In this document: positions 6,825-14,894 of the stretch, in pieces
Layout of the letters: every line of letters starts with the position of its first letter
Numbering within the stretch: position 1 is the first letter of the stretch
DNA from: DATEDA01 sp963754305
Lineage (GTDB): Bacteria > Pseudomonadota > Gammaproteobacteria > Burkholderiales > SG8-39
Reading direction: 5' to 3'
Assembly (NCBI GenBank): GCA_963754305.1
Contig: CAVWFR010000023.1
Span: 62,001 to 126,000, forward strand
DNA length: 64,000 bases
Program-made: the position numbers and the translations under genes
Notes under the pieces: model-generated
What the model saw: only the letters and a program-made list of their open reading frames with translations
The model's database searches: none
What the model was told of the DNA's origin: nothing

Positions 6825-9659
6825 ATGATGAAAGAGCTGCAATCGAACTCGTACCTCTTCGGCGGCAACGCGCCGTTCGTCGAGGATCTCTACGAGTCCT
6901 ATCTCAACAACCCGCAGTCGGTGCCCGAGCAGTGGCGCGATTACTTCGACAAACTCCAAGTGCTCCCCGGGGCCGGCGGCGACGGCGGGCGCGACGTCGC
7001 GCACGCCCCGGTCGTGGAGGCATTCGCGCAGCGGGCGAAGCAGGGGACGCTACGCGCGCCGGCGGCGCCGACCGAGCTGGGTGCCGAGCGCAAGCAGGTC
7101 TATGTCCAGATGCTCATCAACGCCTACCGGTTCATGGGCAACCGCTGGGCGGACCTCGATCCGCTGAAGCGCCTGCCGCGGCCGCACATCCCGGAGCTCG
7201 AGCCGGCGTACTACGACCTCACCGAGGCGGACCTCGAGACCGTGTTCAACACCGGCACGCTGGTCGGGCCCGAGCGCGCGAGCCTGCGCGAGATCCTGCA
7301 GATCCTCCGTGAGACCTACTGCGGAACGATCGGCACCGAATACATGTACATCTCCGACCCGGCGCAGAAGCGCTGGATCCAGCAGCGGCTCGAGGCGGTG
7401 CGCGGGCGCCCGCAGTTCGGGCTCGAGGTGCGACACCGAGTGCTCGAACGCCTCACCGCCGCCGAGACGCTCGAGAAATACCTGCACACCCGCTATGTCG
7501 GGCAGAAACGGTTCTCGCTCGAAGGCGGCGAAACCGTCATCGTCTCGATGGACGAGATGATCCAGCGCGCCGGCGTCCACGGGATCGAGGAAGTCGTGAT
7601 CGGCATGGCGCACCGCGGCCGGCTCAACGTGCTCGTGAACACGCTCGGCAAGTCGCCGAAGGACCTGTTCGCGGAGTTCGAGGGCACCGCCGCCAGCGAC
7701 AGCACCTCGCTCGGCGACGTGAAGTACCACCTCGGCTTCTCCTCGGACATCTCGACCCCCGGCGGGCCGGTGCATCTCACGCTCGCTTTCAACCCGTCGC
7801 ATCTCGAGATCGTGAACCCGGTGGTCGAGGGTTCGGTCCGGGCGCGGCAGCACCGCCGCAAGGACACCAAGGGCGACAAAGTGATCTCGATCCTGCTGCA
7901 CGGCGATGCGGCGTTCGCCGGACAGGGCGTGGTGATGGAGACGCTCAACCTGTCGCAGACGCGCGGCTACTCGACCGGCGGCACGGTGCACCTCATCATC
8001 AACAACCAGATCGGGTTCACCACCTCCGACACGCGCGACGTGCGCTCGACGATCTACTGCACCGACGTCGCCAAGATGATCGAGGCGCCGATCTTCCACG
8101 TGAATGCCGACGACCCCGAAGCGGCACTCTTCATCACCCAGCTCGCGATGGACTTCCGCAAGGAGTTCAAGCGCGACGTGGTCATCGACCTCGTGTGCTT
8201 CCGCCGCCTCGGCCACAACGAGCAGGACGAGCCGTTCGTGACCCAGCCGCTGATGTACAAGAAGATCGCCGAGCACGCGGGCACCCGCAAGCTTTACGCC
8301 GACAAGCTGGTCGCGCAGGGCGCGATTGCGGCGGAGGACCCGGAGCGCCTCATCAAGGACTACCGCCAGGCTCTCGACGAAGGGCGGCAAACCTCCAGCC
8401 CCGTCCTGTCGAACTTCCAGCGCAAGTACGCCGTCGACTGGTCGCCGTTCCTGGGCGCGAAGTGGACCGACGCGGCCGACACGTCGGTGCCCGTGGCGGA
8501 GCTCGAGCGCCTGGCCGACCGGCTCACCACGGTACCTCAAGGCTTCAAGGTGCACCCCTCGGTGGCGCGCGTGCTGCAGGCGCGCCGCGAGATGGGGCAG
8601 GGGAAGGCGATGCTCGACTGGGGCATGGCCGAGAACCTCGCCTACGCCACGCTCCTCGTGTCCGGCTATGGCGTGCGGCTCTCGGGGCAGGATTCCGGGC
8701 GCGGGACGTTCGCGCACCGGCACGCCGTGCTGCACGACCAGGCCCGCGAGCGATGGGACGCGGGGAGCTACGTGGCGCTGCAGAACCTGCAGGACACGCA
8801 GGCCGACTTCGTCGTCATCGACTCGCTCCTGTCCGAGGAAGCGGTGCTCGGCTTCGAGTACGGCTACGCCTGCGCCGAGCCGAACGAGCTGGTGATCTGG
8901 GAGGCGCAGTTCGGCGATTTCGCCAACGGCGCGCAGGTGGTGATCGACCAGTTCATCACCTCCGGCGAGGCGAAATGGGGCCGCATGGTGGGGCTCACGC
9001 TGTTCCTGCCGCACGGCTACGAGGGGCAGGGGCCGGAGCACTCGTCGGCGCGGCTCGAGCGCTATCTCCAGCTCTGCGCGGAGCACAACGTGCAGGTGTG
9101 CGTGCCGAGCACGCCGGCGCAGATCTTCCACCTCATCCGCCGGCAGATGGTGCGGCCGTTCCGCAAGCCGCTGATCGTGATGACCCCGAAGTCGCTGCTG
9201 CGCAAGCGCGAGGCGGTGTCGAGCCTGAAGGAGCTCGCCAAGGGCGGCTTCCAGACCGTGATCGGCGAGATCGACGCGCTCGAGCCGAAGCAGGTCACGC
9301 GCATCGTCGCCTGCTCGGGGAAGGTCTACTACGATCTTCTCTCGGCGCGACGCGAGCGCCGGCTCGACTCGGTCGCGCTCATCCGCGTGGAGCAGCTCTA
9401 CCCGTTCCCGCACAAGCAGTTCGCGGCGGAGATGAAGCGCTATCCGAACGCGACGGAGGTGGTCTGGTGCCAAGAGGAGCCGCAGAACCAGGGCGCGTGG
9501 TACCAGACCCAGCACTACTTCGTGGAGAACAAGCGCCCGGATCAGAGGCTCTTCTTCGCCGGGCGACCCTCCGCGGCGGCGCCGGCGGGCGGCTACAAGA
9601 GCCGGCACGATCAGCGCCAGAAGGCGGTAGTGGACCAGGCATTCGGAAAATTCAAGTGA
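6825..9659 (+). CDS. sucA: 2-oxoglutarate dehydrogenase E1 component
   Basis: Thiamine-diphosphate-dependent decarboxylase of the 2-oxoglutarate dehydrogenase complex, 944 residues, the normal length. The N-terminal SNSYLFGGNAPFVEDLYESY is the E1o recruitment segment. Next come YLHTRYVGQKRFSLEGGE, IGMAHRGRLNVLVN, LAFNPSHLEIVNPVVEGS and GDAAFAGQGVVMETLNLS, which form the ThDP and Mg2+ site. C-terminal VEQLYPFPHKQF and WCQEEPQNQGAWY are also standard. There are two possible starts (ATGATG at 6825 or 6828). Followed after 132 bases by sucB. Confidence 0.97.
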   Translation: MMKELQSNSYLFGGNAPFVEDLYESYLNNPQSVPEQWRDYFDKLQVLPGAGGDGGRDVAHAPVVEAFAQRAKQGTLRAPAAPTELGAERKQVYVQMLINAYRFMGNRWADLDPLKRLPRPHIPELEPAYYDLTEADLETVFNTGTLVGPERASLREILQILRETYCGTIGTEYMYISDPAQKRWIQQRLEAVRGRPQFGLEVRHRVLERLTAAETLEKYLHTRYVGQKRFSLEGGETVIVSMDEMIQRAGVHGIEEVVIGMAHRGRLNVLVNTLGKSPKDLFAEFEGTAASDSTSLGDVKYHLGFSSDISTPGGPVHLTLAFNPSHLEIVNPVVEGSVRARQHRRKDTKGDKVISILLHGDAAFAGQGVVMETLNLSQTRGYSTGGTVHLIINNQIGFTTSDTRDVRSTIYCTDVAKMIEAPIFHVNADDPEAALFITQLAMDFRKEFKRDVVIDLVCFRRLGHNEQDEPFVTQPLMYKKIAEHAGTRKLYADKLVAQGAIAAEDPERLIKDYRQALDEGRQTSSPVLSNFQRKYAVDWSPFLGAKWTDAADTSVPVAELERLADRLTTVPQGFKVHPSVARVLQARREMGQGKAMLDWGMAENLAYATLLVSGYGVRLSGQDSGRGTFAHRHAVLHDQARERWDAGSYVALQNLQDTQADFVVIDSLLSEEAVLGFEYGYACAEPNELVIWEAQFGDFANGAQVVIDQFITSGEAKWGRMVGLTLFLPHGYEGQGPEHSSARLERYLQLCAEHNVQVCVPSTPAQIFHLIRRQMVRPFRKPLIVMTPKSLLRKREAVSSLKELAKGGFQTVIGEIDALEPKQVTRIVACSGKVYYDLLSARRERRLDSVALIRVEQLYPFPHKQFAAEMKRYPNATEVVWCQEEPQNQGAWYQTQHYFVENKRPDQRLFFAGRPSAAAPAGGYKSRHDQRQKAVVDQAFGKFK

Positions 9660-9791
9660 CAGGCGCAGGACCGGACTAGGCCGGCCGGCCCGAAGTCCCG
9701 GAATACCTCCGGCGCGTTACGCGCTCGAGTTTTTGCAGTACGCCGCGGCAATGCCAAGCGGAGCCCGGCGAAAAACCGAACGGAGAGGACC

Positions 9792-11057
9792 ATGCTGGTA
9801 GACGTGAAGGTGCCGCAGCTGTCGGAATCGGTTGCCGAGGCGACGCTGCTTTCGTGGCACAAGAAGGAAGGCGAGGCCGTCCAGCGCGACGAGAATCTCA
9901 TCGACATCGAGACCGACAAGGTCGTGCTCGAGCTGCCGGCGCCCACCGACGGCGTGCTGGTCAGGATCGCCAAGGGTGACGGTGTGACGGTGGTCGCGGG
10001 CGAGGTCATCGCTACGATCGACACCGAAGGCAAGGGTGCCGTCGCGGCGGCACCGGGTCCGTCCGCGGTCCGGGTCGAGCCGGCGGCGGTGCCGCCGACG
10101 CCGCCGCCGGCGCCGGAAGCCGCACGCCAAGACGCGCGCCTCATGCCCGCGGCGCGCAAGCTCGTGGAAGAGCAGGGTGTCGATCCGACGAAGATCACCG
10201 GCAGCGGCCGCGAAGGCCGCATCACCAAGGCCGACGTGATGAACCAGATGGGCCGGTCGCAGCCGCTCGCAGTGCCGGTCGCTCCCGGGGCGCCCGCCGC
10301 GCGTCCGGCGCTGCCCCCGGCGCCCACCCCGGTAAGCGTCGACAAGCTCCTGGCCGGGCGGCCGGAGCAGCGCGTCCCGATGAGCCGCCTGCGCGCGCGG
10401 GTCGCCGAGCGCCTGGTGCAGTCGCAGTCGACCGCCGCCATCCTCACCACGTTCAACGAAGTGAACATGCAGCCGGTGATGGATCTGCGCAAGAAGTACG
10501 GCGAGCGCTTCGAGAAGGAGCACGGCGTACGGCTCGGCTTCATGGCGTTCTTCGTGAAGGCGGTGGTGTACGCGCTGAAGAAGTTTCCGGTCGTCAACGC
10601 TTCGGTCGACGGCAACGACATCGTCTATCACGGCTACTTCGACATCGGCGTCGCGGTCGGCAGCCCGCGCGGCCTGGTGGTGCCGATCCTGCGCGACGCC
10701 GACCAGCTCTCCTTTGCCGAGATCGAGAAGCGAATCGCCGAGTTCGGCAAGCGTGCCCAGGACGGCAAGCTCGGCATCGAGGAGCTCACCGGCGGTACGT
10801 TCTCGATCTCCAACGGCGGGGTGTTCGGCTCGATGCTCTCGACGCCGATCATCAACCCGCCGCAGAGCGCGATTCTCGGTATCCACGCCACGCGCGAGCG
10901 TGCCGTCGTCGAGAACGGGCAGATCGTCATCCGGCCGATCAACTACCTCGCCCTCTCGTACGATCACCGCATCATCGACGGGCGCGAGGCGGTCCTGTCC
11001 CTGGTCGCGATGAAGGAAGCGCTCGAGGATCCGTCGCGGCTCCTGCTCGAGCTCTGA
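9792..11057 (+). CDS. sucB: 2-oxoglutarate dehydrogenase E2, dihydrolipoyl succinyltransferase
   Basis: Core of the 2-oxoglutarate dehydrogenase complex, 421 residues. Domains in order: lipoyl domain 1-78 with the lipoylated Lys43 in DIETDKVVLE; Ala/Pro-rich linker 80-112; E1/E3-binding domain about 113-152 (MPAARKLVEEQGVDPTKITG); a second Ala/Pro linker; then the acyltransferase from about 190 to the end. The catalytic histidine lies in SYDHRIIDGREAV. A good Shine-Dalgarno (GGAGAGG) precedes the ATG. It stands between sucA and lpdA, completing the complex. Confidence 0.97.
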   Translation: MLVDVKVPQLSESVAEATLLSWHKKEGEAVQRDENLIDIETDKVVLELPAPTDGVLVRIAKGDGVTVVAGEVIATIDTEGKGAVAAAPGPSAVRVEPAAVPPTPPPAPEAARQDARLMPAARKLVEEQGVDPTKITGSGREGRITKADVMNQMGRSQPLAVPVAPGAPAARPALPPAPTPVSVDKLLAGRPEQRVPMSRLRARVAERLVQSQSTAAILTTFNEVNMQPVMDLRKKYGERFEKEHGVRLGFMAFFVKAVVYALKKFPVVNASVDGNDIVYHGYFDIGVAVGSPRGLVVPILRDADQLSFAEIEKRIAEFGKRAQDGKLGIEELTGGTFSISNGGVFGSMLSTPIINPPQSAILGIHATRERAVVENGQIVIRPINYLALSYDHRIIDGREAVLSLVAMKEALEDPSRLLLEL

Positions 11058-11071
11058 GCGATCAACGTCAC

Positions 11072-11099
11072 GCGATGGCACAGACGCGATGGCACAGAC
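11072..11099. repeat. 14 bp tandem duplication over the lpdA start codon
   Basis: GCGATGGCACAGAC occurs twice head to tail (11072-11085 and 11086-11099). Each copy contains an ATG. Because 14 is not a multiple of three, the first ATG (11075) is out of frame and would give an 11-codon peptide ending at TGA 11108-11110. Only the second ATG (11089) opens lpdA. Confidence 0.9.
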
Positions 11100-12519
11100 A
11101 TTCGACGTGATCGTCATCGGCGCCGGGCCGGCGGGCTACATCGCCGCGATCCGCGCGGCCCAGCTCGGCCTCAACGCCGCCTGCGTCGAGGAGTGGATCG
11201 GCCCGGCGGGCGAGCCGGCGCTCGGCGGCACCTGCCTCAACGTCGGGTGCATCCCGTCGAAGGCGTTGCTCGAATCCTCCGAGCAGTACGAGCACACGCT
11301 GAAGGGGCTGGCGGGCCACGGGATCAGGGTGAGCGGCGCCGAGATCGACGTCCTTAGGATGGTGGCGCGCAAGGACTCGATCGTCTCCAAGATGACCAAG
11401 GGCATCGAGACGCTGTTCCGAAAGAACAAGATCGTCTGGCTGAAGGGACACGGGAAGTTCGTCGGCCGGGGCGCAGGCGGGTGGCAGATCGAGGTGAGCG
11501 GCGCCGCCGCAACCGAGATCGTCGAAGGCAAGGCGGTCATCATCGCGACCGGGTCCACGGCGCGTCATCTCCCGGGCGTGGCGGTCGATCAGAAGCTCGT
11601 CTGCGACAACGTCGGCGCGCTCGCATTCGACGCAGTGCCGGCACGGCTCGGGGTGATCGGCGCGGGCGTCATCGGGCTGGAGCTCGGCAGCGTCTGGCGG
11701 CGGCTCGGCTCGAAGGTCGTGATCCTGGAAGCGCTGCCGGGTTTCCTCGCCGCGGCCGATGAAAGTGTCGCGAAGGAGGCGTGGCGGATCTTCACCAAGG
11801 AGCAGGGACTCGATATCCGGCTGGGGGTCAAGATCACCAACGTCGAGACGTCGAAAAACAGCGTAACGGTCGCCTACGAGAGCGAGGGTAAGACGGCGAC
11901 GCTCGAGGTCGACCGGCTGATCGTATCGATCGGCCGGGTGCCGAACACCGAGGGCCTGGGTGCGGAGAGCGTCGGCCTGAAGATCGACGCCCGCGGCTTC
12001 ATCGAGGTCGACGACCACTGCCGCAGCAATCTCGCGAACGTATTCGCGATCGGCGACGTGGTGCGCGGTCCGATGCTCGCGCACAAGGGCGAGGAGGAAG
12101 GTGTGATGGTGGCGGAGCTTCTAGTCGGGCAGAAGGCGCACGTGAACCTGGAGACCATACCCTGGGTGATCTACACCTCGCCCGAGATCGCGTGGGTCGG
12201 CAGGAGCGAGCAGCAGCTGAAGGCCGAAGACGTTCCCTATCGCGCCGGGCAGTTCCCGTTCAGCATCAACGGCCGCGCCCTCGGCCACGGCGACACGCAC
12301 GGATTCGTGAAGATGCTGGCGCACGCCCATACCGACGAGATTCTCGGCGTGCACATCATCAACACCCACGCCTCGGAGCTGATCGCCGAAGCCGTGGTGG
12401 CGATGGAGTTCCGCGCCTCCGCCGAGGACATCGCGCGCATCGTGCACGCGCACCCGTCGCTGTCGGAGGTGATGCACGAGGCGGCGCTCGCGGTGGACAA
12501 GCGGGCGTTGAACATGTAG
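11089..12519 (+). CDS. lpdA: Dihydrolipoyl dehydrogenase (E3)
   Basis: Flavoprotein that reoxidises dihydrolipoyl groups with NAD+, 476 residues. Seen: FAD-binding DVIVIGAGPAGYIAA, the redox-active disulfide GGTCLNVGCIPSKA (Cys49 and Cys54), NAD-binding GVIGAGVIGLELGSVW, FAIGDVVRGPMLAHKGEEEG, and the C-terminal catalytic pair in HAHPSLSEVMHEAA. Third gene after sucA and sucB, so it is E3 of this complex and possibly shared with pyruvate dehydrogenase. The start codon sits in the second copy of a 14 bp duplication. No strong ribosome binding site is visible before it, so translation may depend on coupling to sucB 31 bases upstream. Confidence 0.97.
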   Translation: MAQTFDVIVIGAGPAGYIAAIRAAQLGLNAACVEEWIGPAGEPALGGTCLNVGCIPSKALLESSEQYEHTLKGLAGHGIRVSGAEIDVLRMVARKDSIVSKMTKGIETLFRKNKIVWLKGHGKFVGRGAGGWQIEVSGAAATEIVEGKAVIIATGSTARHLPGVAVDQKLVCDNVGALAFDAVPARLGVIGAGVIGLELGSVWRRLGSKVVILEALPGFLAAADESVAKEAWRIFTKEQGLDIRLGVKITNVETSKNSVTVAYESEGKTATLEVDRLIVSIGRVPNTEGLGAESVGLKIDARGFIEVDDHCRSNLANVFAIGDVVRGPMLAHKGEEEGVMVAELLVGQKAHVNLETIPWVIYTSPEIAWVGRSEQQLKAEDVPYRAGQFPFSINGRALGHGDTHGFVKMLAHAHTDEILGVHIINTHASELIAEAVVAMEFRASAEDIARIVHAHPSLSEVMHEAALAVDKRALNM

Positions 12520-12535
12520 CGCGGGCGCCGGGCCG

Positions 12536-13768
12536 ATGCGCGACAGCGCCACCCCACCCGAAGACGCGGAGCCGCTGCCGCCGCCCGGCGATCGCAGCGT
12601 GTTCGACTCGGCCGAGTACACCGAGCCCGCCAAGCGCCTTCCGCTCACCGTTCTCGAGTACTACCAGCAGGCGCTCGGCAAGCGCGGGTTCATCGCCGAC
12701 GACATCCAGTATGCCGCCGTGCAGCGGCTGCAGCGCACCTACGAGCAATGGGTCGCGTACAAGGAGCGTCGCAACAGCGCGGTCAAGCGCCTGGTCGTGC
12801 GTCCGCCGCTCCCGCGGGGGACGTATCTGTGGGGTCCGGTCGGGCGCGGCAAGAGCTTCCTGATGGACAGCTTCTACCTCACGGTGCCGCTGGTGAGGAA
12901 GCGGCGCGTGCACTTTCATCACTTCATGCGCGACGTGCACCGCGAGATGGAGACGTTGAAGGGGCGAGAGGATCCGCTCGACGCCGTCGCGTGGCGGATC
13001 GCCAAGCGCTACCGCCTGGTCTGCTTCGACGAGTTCCACGTGAACGATATCGCCGACGCGATGATCCTCGGCCGGCTCCTCCAGCGGACGCTTGCGCGGG
13101 GCGTGGTCTACTGCATGACCTCGAACTACGCGCCCGACGCCCTTTACCCCGACGGCCTGCAGCGCGAGCGTTTCCTGCCCACGATCGCGCTGATCAGCGA
13201 GCGGCTCGACGTCGTGCACATCGGCGCCGGGGTGGACTACCGTCGACGGGCGCTCGAGCGCGTTCAGGTTTACCACTCGCCGCTCGGGCCGGCCGCGGAT
13301 GCCGCGCTGATGGCGACCTTCAAGCAGGTCGCCGACGTGGAAGCGGAGTTCCACGAGCTGGACGTGGAGGGAAGAGTCATCCCGTACCGGCATCGTGCCG
13401 GCGGCGTGGTGTGGTTCGATTTCGAGGCGCTGTGCGGCGGACCGCGCTCGCACCTCGACTACCTGGATCTCGCGAAGCGCTTTCACACCGTGATCCTGTC
13501 GAACGTGCCGCGCCTGTCGGCGAAGCAGGCGAACGAGGCGCGGCGCTTTACGTGGCTCGTCGACATCTTCTACGATTCCAAGGTGAAGCTGATCGTCTCG
13601 GCCGAGACGCCGCCCGAGGAGTTGTATCGCGAAGGCGCGCTCTCGAACGAGTTCCAGCGCACGACGAGCCGGCTGATCGAGATGCAGTCGCGGGACTACC
13701 TGATGGCGGCGCGCAGGGCGCCCGGGACGGCGCCCACGGCGCTGGTCGACGCGCCGGCGGCTTCGTAG
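12536..13768 (+). CDS. zapE: Cell division ATPase ZapE (AFG1 family)
   Basis: AFG1-like P-loop ATPase, 410 residues. Walker A is GPVGRGKS (residues 100-107) and Walker B is LVCFDEFHVNDIADAM (Asp165, Glu166). C-terminal RLSAKQANEARRFTWLVDIFYD is a family signature. In E. coli ZapE associates with the division ring, and in mitochondria the family acts in respiratory-chain protein quality control. Its position directly after lpdA is common in betaproteobacteria. The start is 17 bases after the lpdA stop. Confidence 0.93.
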   Translation: MRDSATPPEDAEPLPPPGDRSVFDSAEYTEPAKRLPLTVLEYYQQALGKRGFIADDIQYAAVQRLQRTYEQWVAYKERRNSAVKRLVVRPPLPRGTYLWGPVGRGKSFLMDSFYLTVPLVRKRRVHFHHFMRDVHREMETLKGREDPLDAVAWRIAKRYRLVCFDEFHVNDIADAMILGRLLQRTLARGVVYCMTSNYAPDALYPDGLQRERFLPTIALISERLDVVHIGAGVDYRRRALERVQVYHSPLGPAADAALMATFKQVADVEAEFHELDVEGRVIPYRHRAGGVVWFDFEALCGGPRSHLDYLDLAKRFHTVILSNVPRLSAKQANEARRFTWLVDIFYDSKVKLIVSAETPPEELYREGALSNEFQRTTSRLIEMQSRDYLMAARRAPGTAPTALVDAPAAS

Positions 13769-13876
13769 CGCTCCGCTATTCTCGAGCAGCGTGCGTTCGA
13801 AGTCGGGACGTTACCGAGGCCGCCGTCCATCGTTCGATCAAGTCGTAGAGTAGTCTTGAAGGTTTGGGAGCTTCCA

Positions 13877-14872
13877 ATGGCGAAATTCAAGGTCTACCGG
13901 CTGCGCGAGAAGGATCGGAAGGTCAGCGCCGCGTTCGAGCAGGCGACGATCGACGACCTGGATGCGGGGGAGGTCGTGATCCGTGTCGCGTACTCGTGCG
14001 TCAACTACAAGGATGCGCTCGCCGCGACCGGCGCCGGGCGCATCGTCCGCCGGTTCCCCTGCATCGGCGGGGTCGACCTTTCCGGCACCGTCCTGGAATC
14101 GAGCGACGCGCGTTTCAAGAAGGGCGATGCGGTCATCGGCACGAGCTACGACATAGGGGTGGCTCACGACGGCGGCTATGCCGAGTACGCGCGCTTGAAG
14201 GCGGATTGGCTCGTGCCGATGCCGAAGGGCATGACCCTCTTCGACGCGATGGCGCTCGGCACGGCCGGGTTCACGGCGGGACTGGCGGTGCAGCGGATGG
14301 AGCACGAGGGCCTCGCGCCCGGGGCGGGTCCGGTGATCGTCACCGGCGCGACCGGCGGCGTCGGCTCGATCGCGATCGACATTCTGGCCGGGCTCGGTCA
14401 TCACGTCGTCGCGCTGACCGGGAAGGAGCAGGAGTCCGCGTATCTCGGGGCGATCGGTGCCAAGGAAGTCATGCTCCGCTCCGGCCTCGATCTCGCGAAG
14501 ATCAAGCCGCTCGACAAGGCGACCTGGGCGGGCGCGGTGGACAATCTCGGGGGCGATATCCTCGCCTGGCTCGCCGCCACCATGAACATCGGCGCGCCGA
14601 TCGCCGCGGTCGGACTGGCGGCGAGCATGGAGCTGAAGACCACCGTCGCACCGTTCATCCTCCGGGGCGTCAGCCTGCTCGGGGTCGACTCCGTGAACTG
14701 CCCGATGCCGCAGCGGGAGCGGGTGTGGCAGCGGCTCGCGTCCGACATGCGGCCGAAGCATCTGGCGGCAATGACGCGGACCCTCCCGTTCGACGAACTG
14801 CCGAAGGTGTTCGACGATTTTCTCAAGGCCCGGATGCGCGGCCGGGTGGTCGTCGACATGGCGGCCGGCTAG
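13877..14872 (+). CDS. acuI: Acrylyl-CoA reductase-like zinc-free MDR oxidoreductase
   Basis: Medium-chain dehydrogenase/reductase of the YhdH/AcuI type, 331 residues from the ATG at 13877 (MAKFKVYRLREKD); a TTG seven codons upstream is a weaker choice. Seen: SCVNYKDALAATGAGRIVRRFP and GGVDLSGTVLES near the N-terminus, and the NADPH-binding VTGATGGVGSIAIDILA. Zinc-site cysteines are absent, as usual for this group. Characterised members reduce acrylyl-CoA to propionyl-CoA. The next gene encodes a propionyl-CoA synthetase, which fits. The symbol rests on family and context, not on a diagnostic residue. Confidence 0.75.
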   Translation: MAKFKVYRLREKDRKVSAAFEQATIDDLDAGEVVIRVAYSCVNYKDALAATGAGRIVRRFPCIGGVDLSGTVLESSDARFKKGDAVIGTSYDIGVAHDGGYAEYARLKADWLVPMPKGMTLFDAMALGTAGFTAGLAVQRMEHEGLAPGAGPVIVTGATGGVGSIAIDILAGLGHHVVALTGKEQESAYLGAIGAKEVMLRSGLDLAKIKPLDKATWAGAVDNLGGDILAWLAATMNIGAPIAAVGLAASMELKTTVAPFILRGVSLLGVDSVNCPMPQRERVWQRLASDMRPKHLAAMTRTLPFDELPKVFDDFLKARMRGRVVVDMAAG

Positions 14873-14894
14873 AGAAGCAGACGAGGAGACCACC

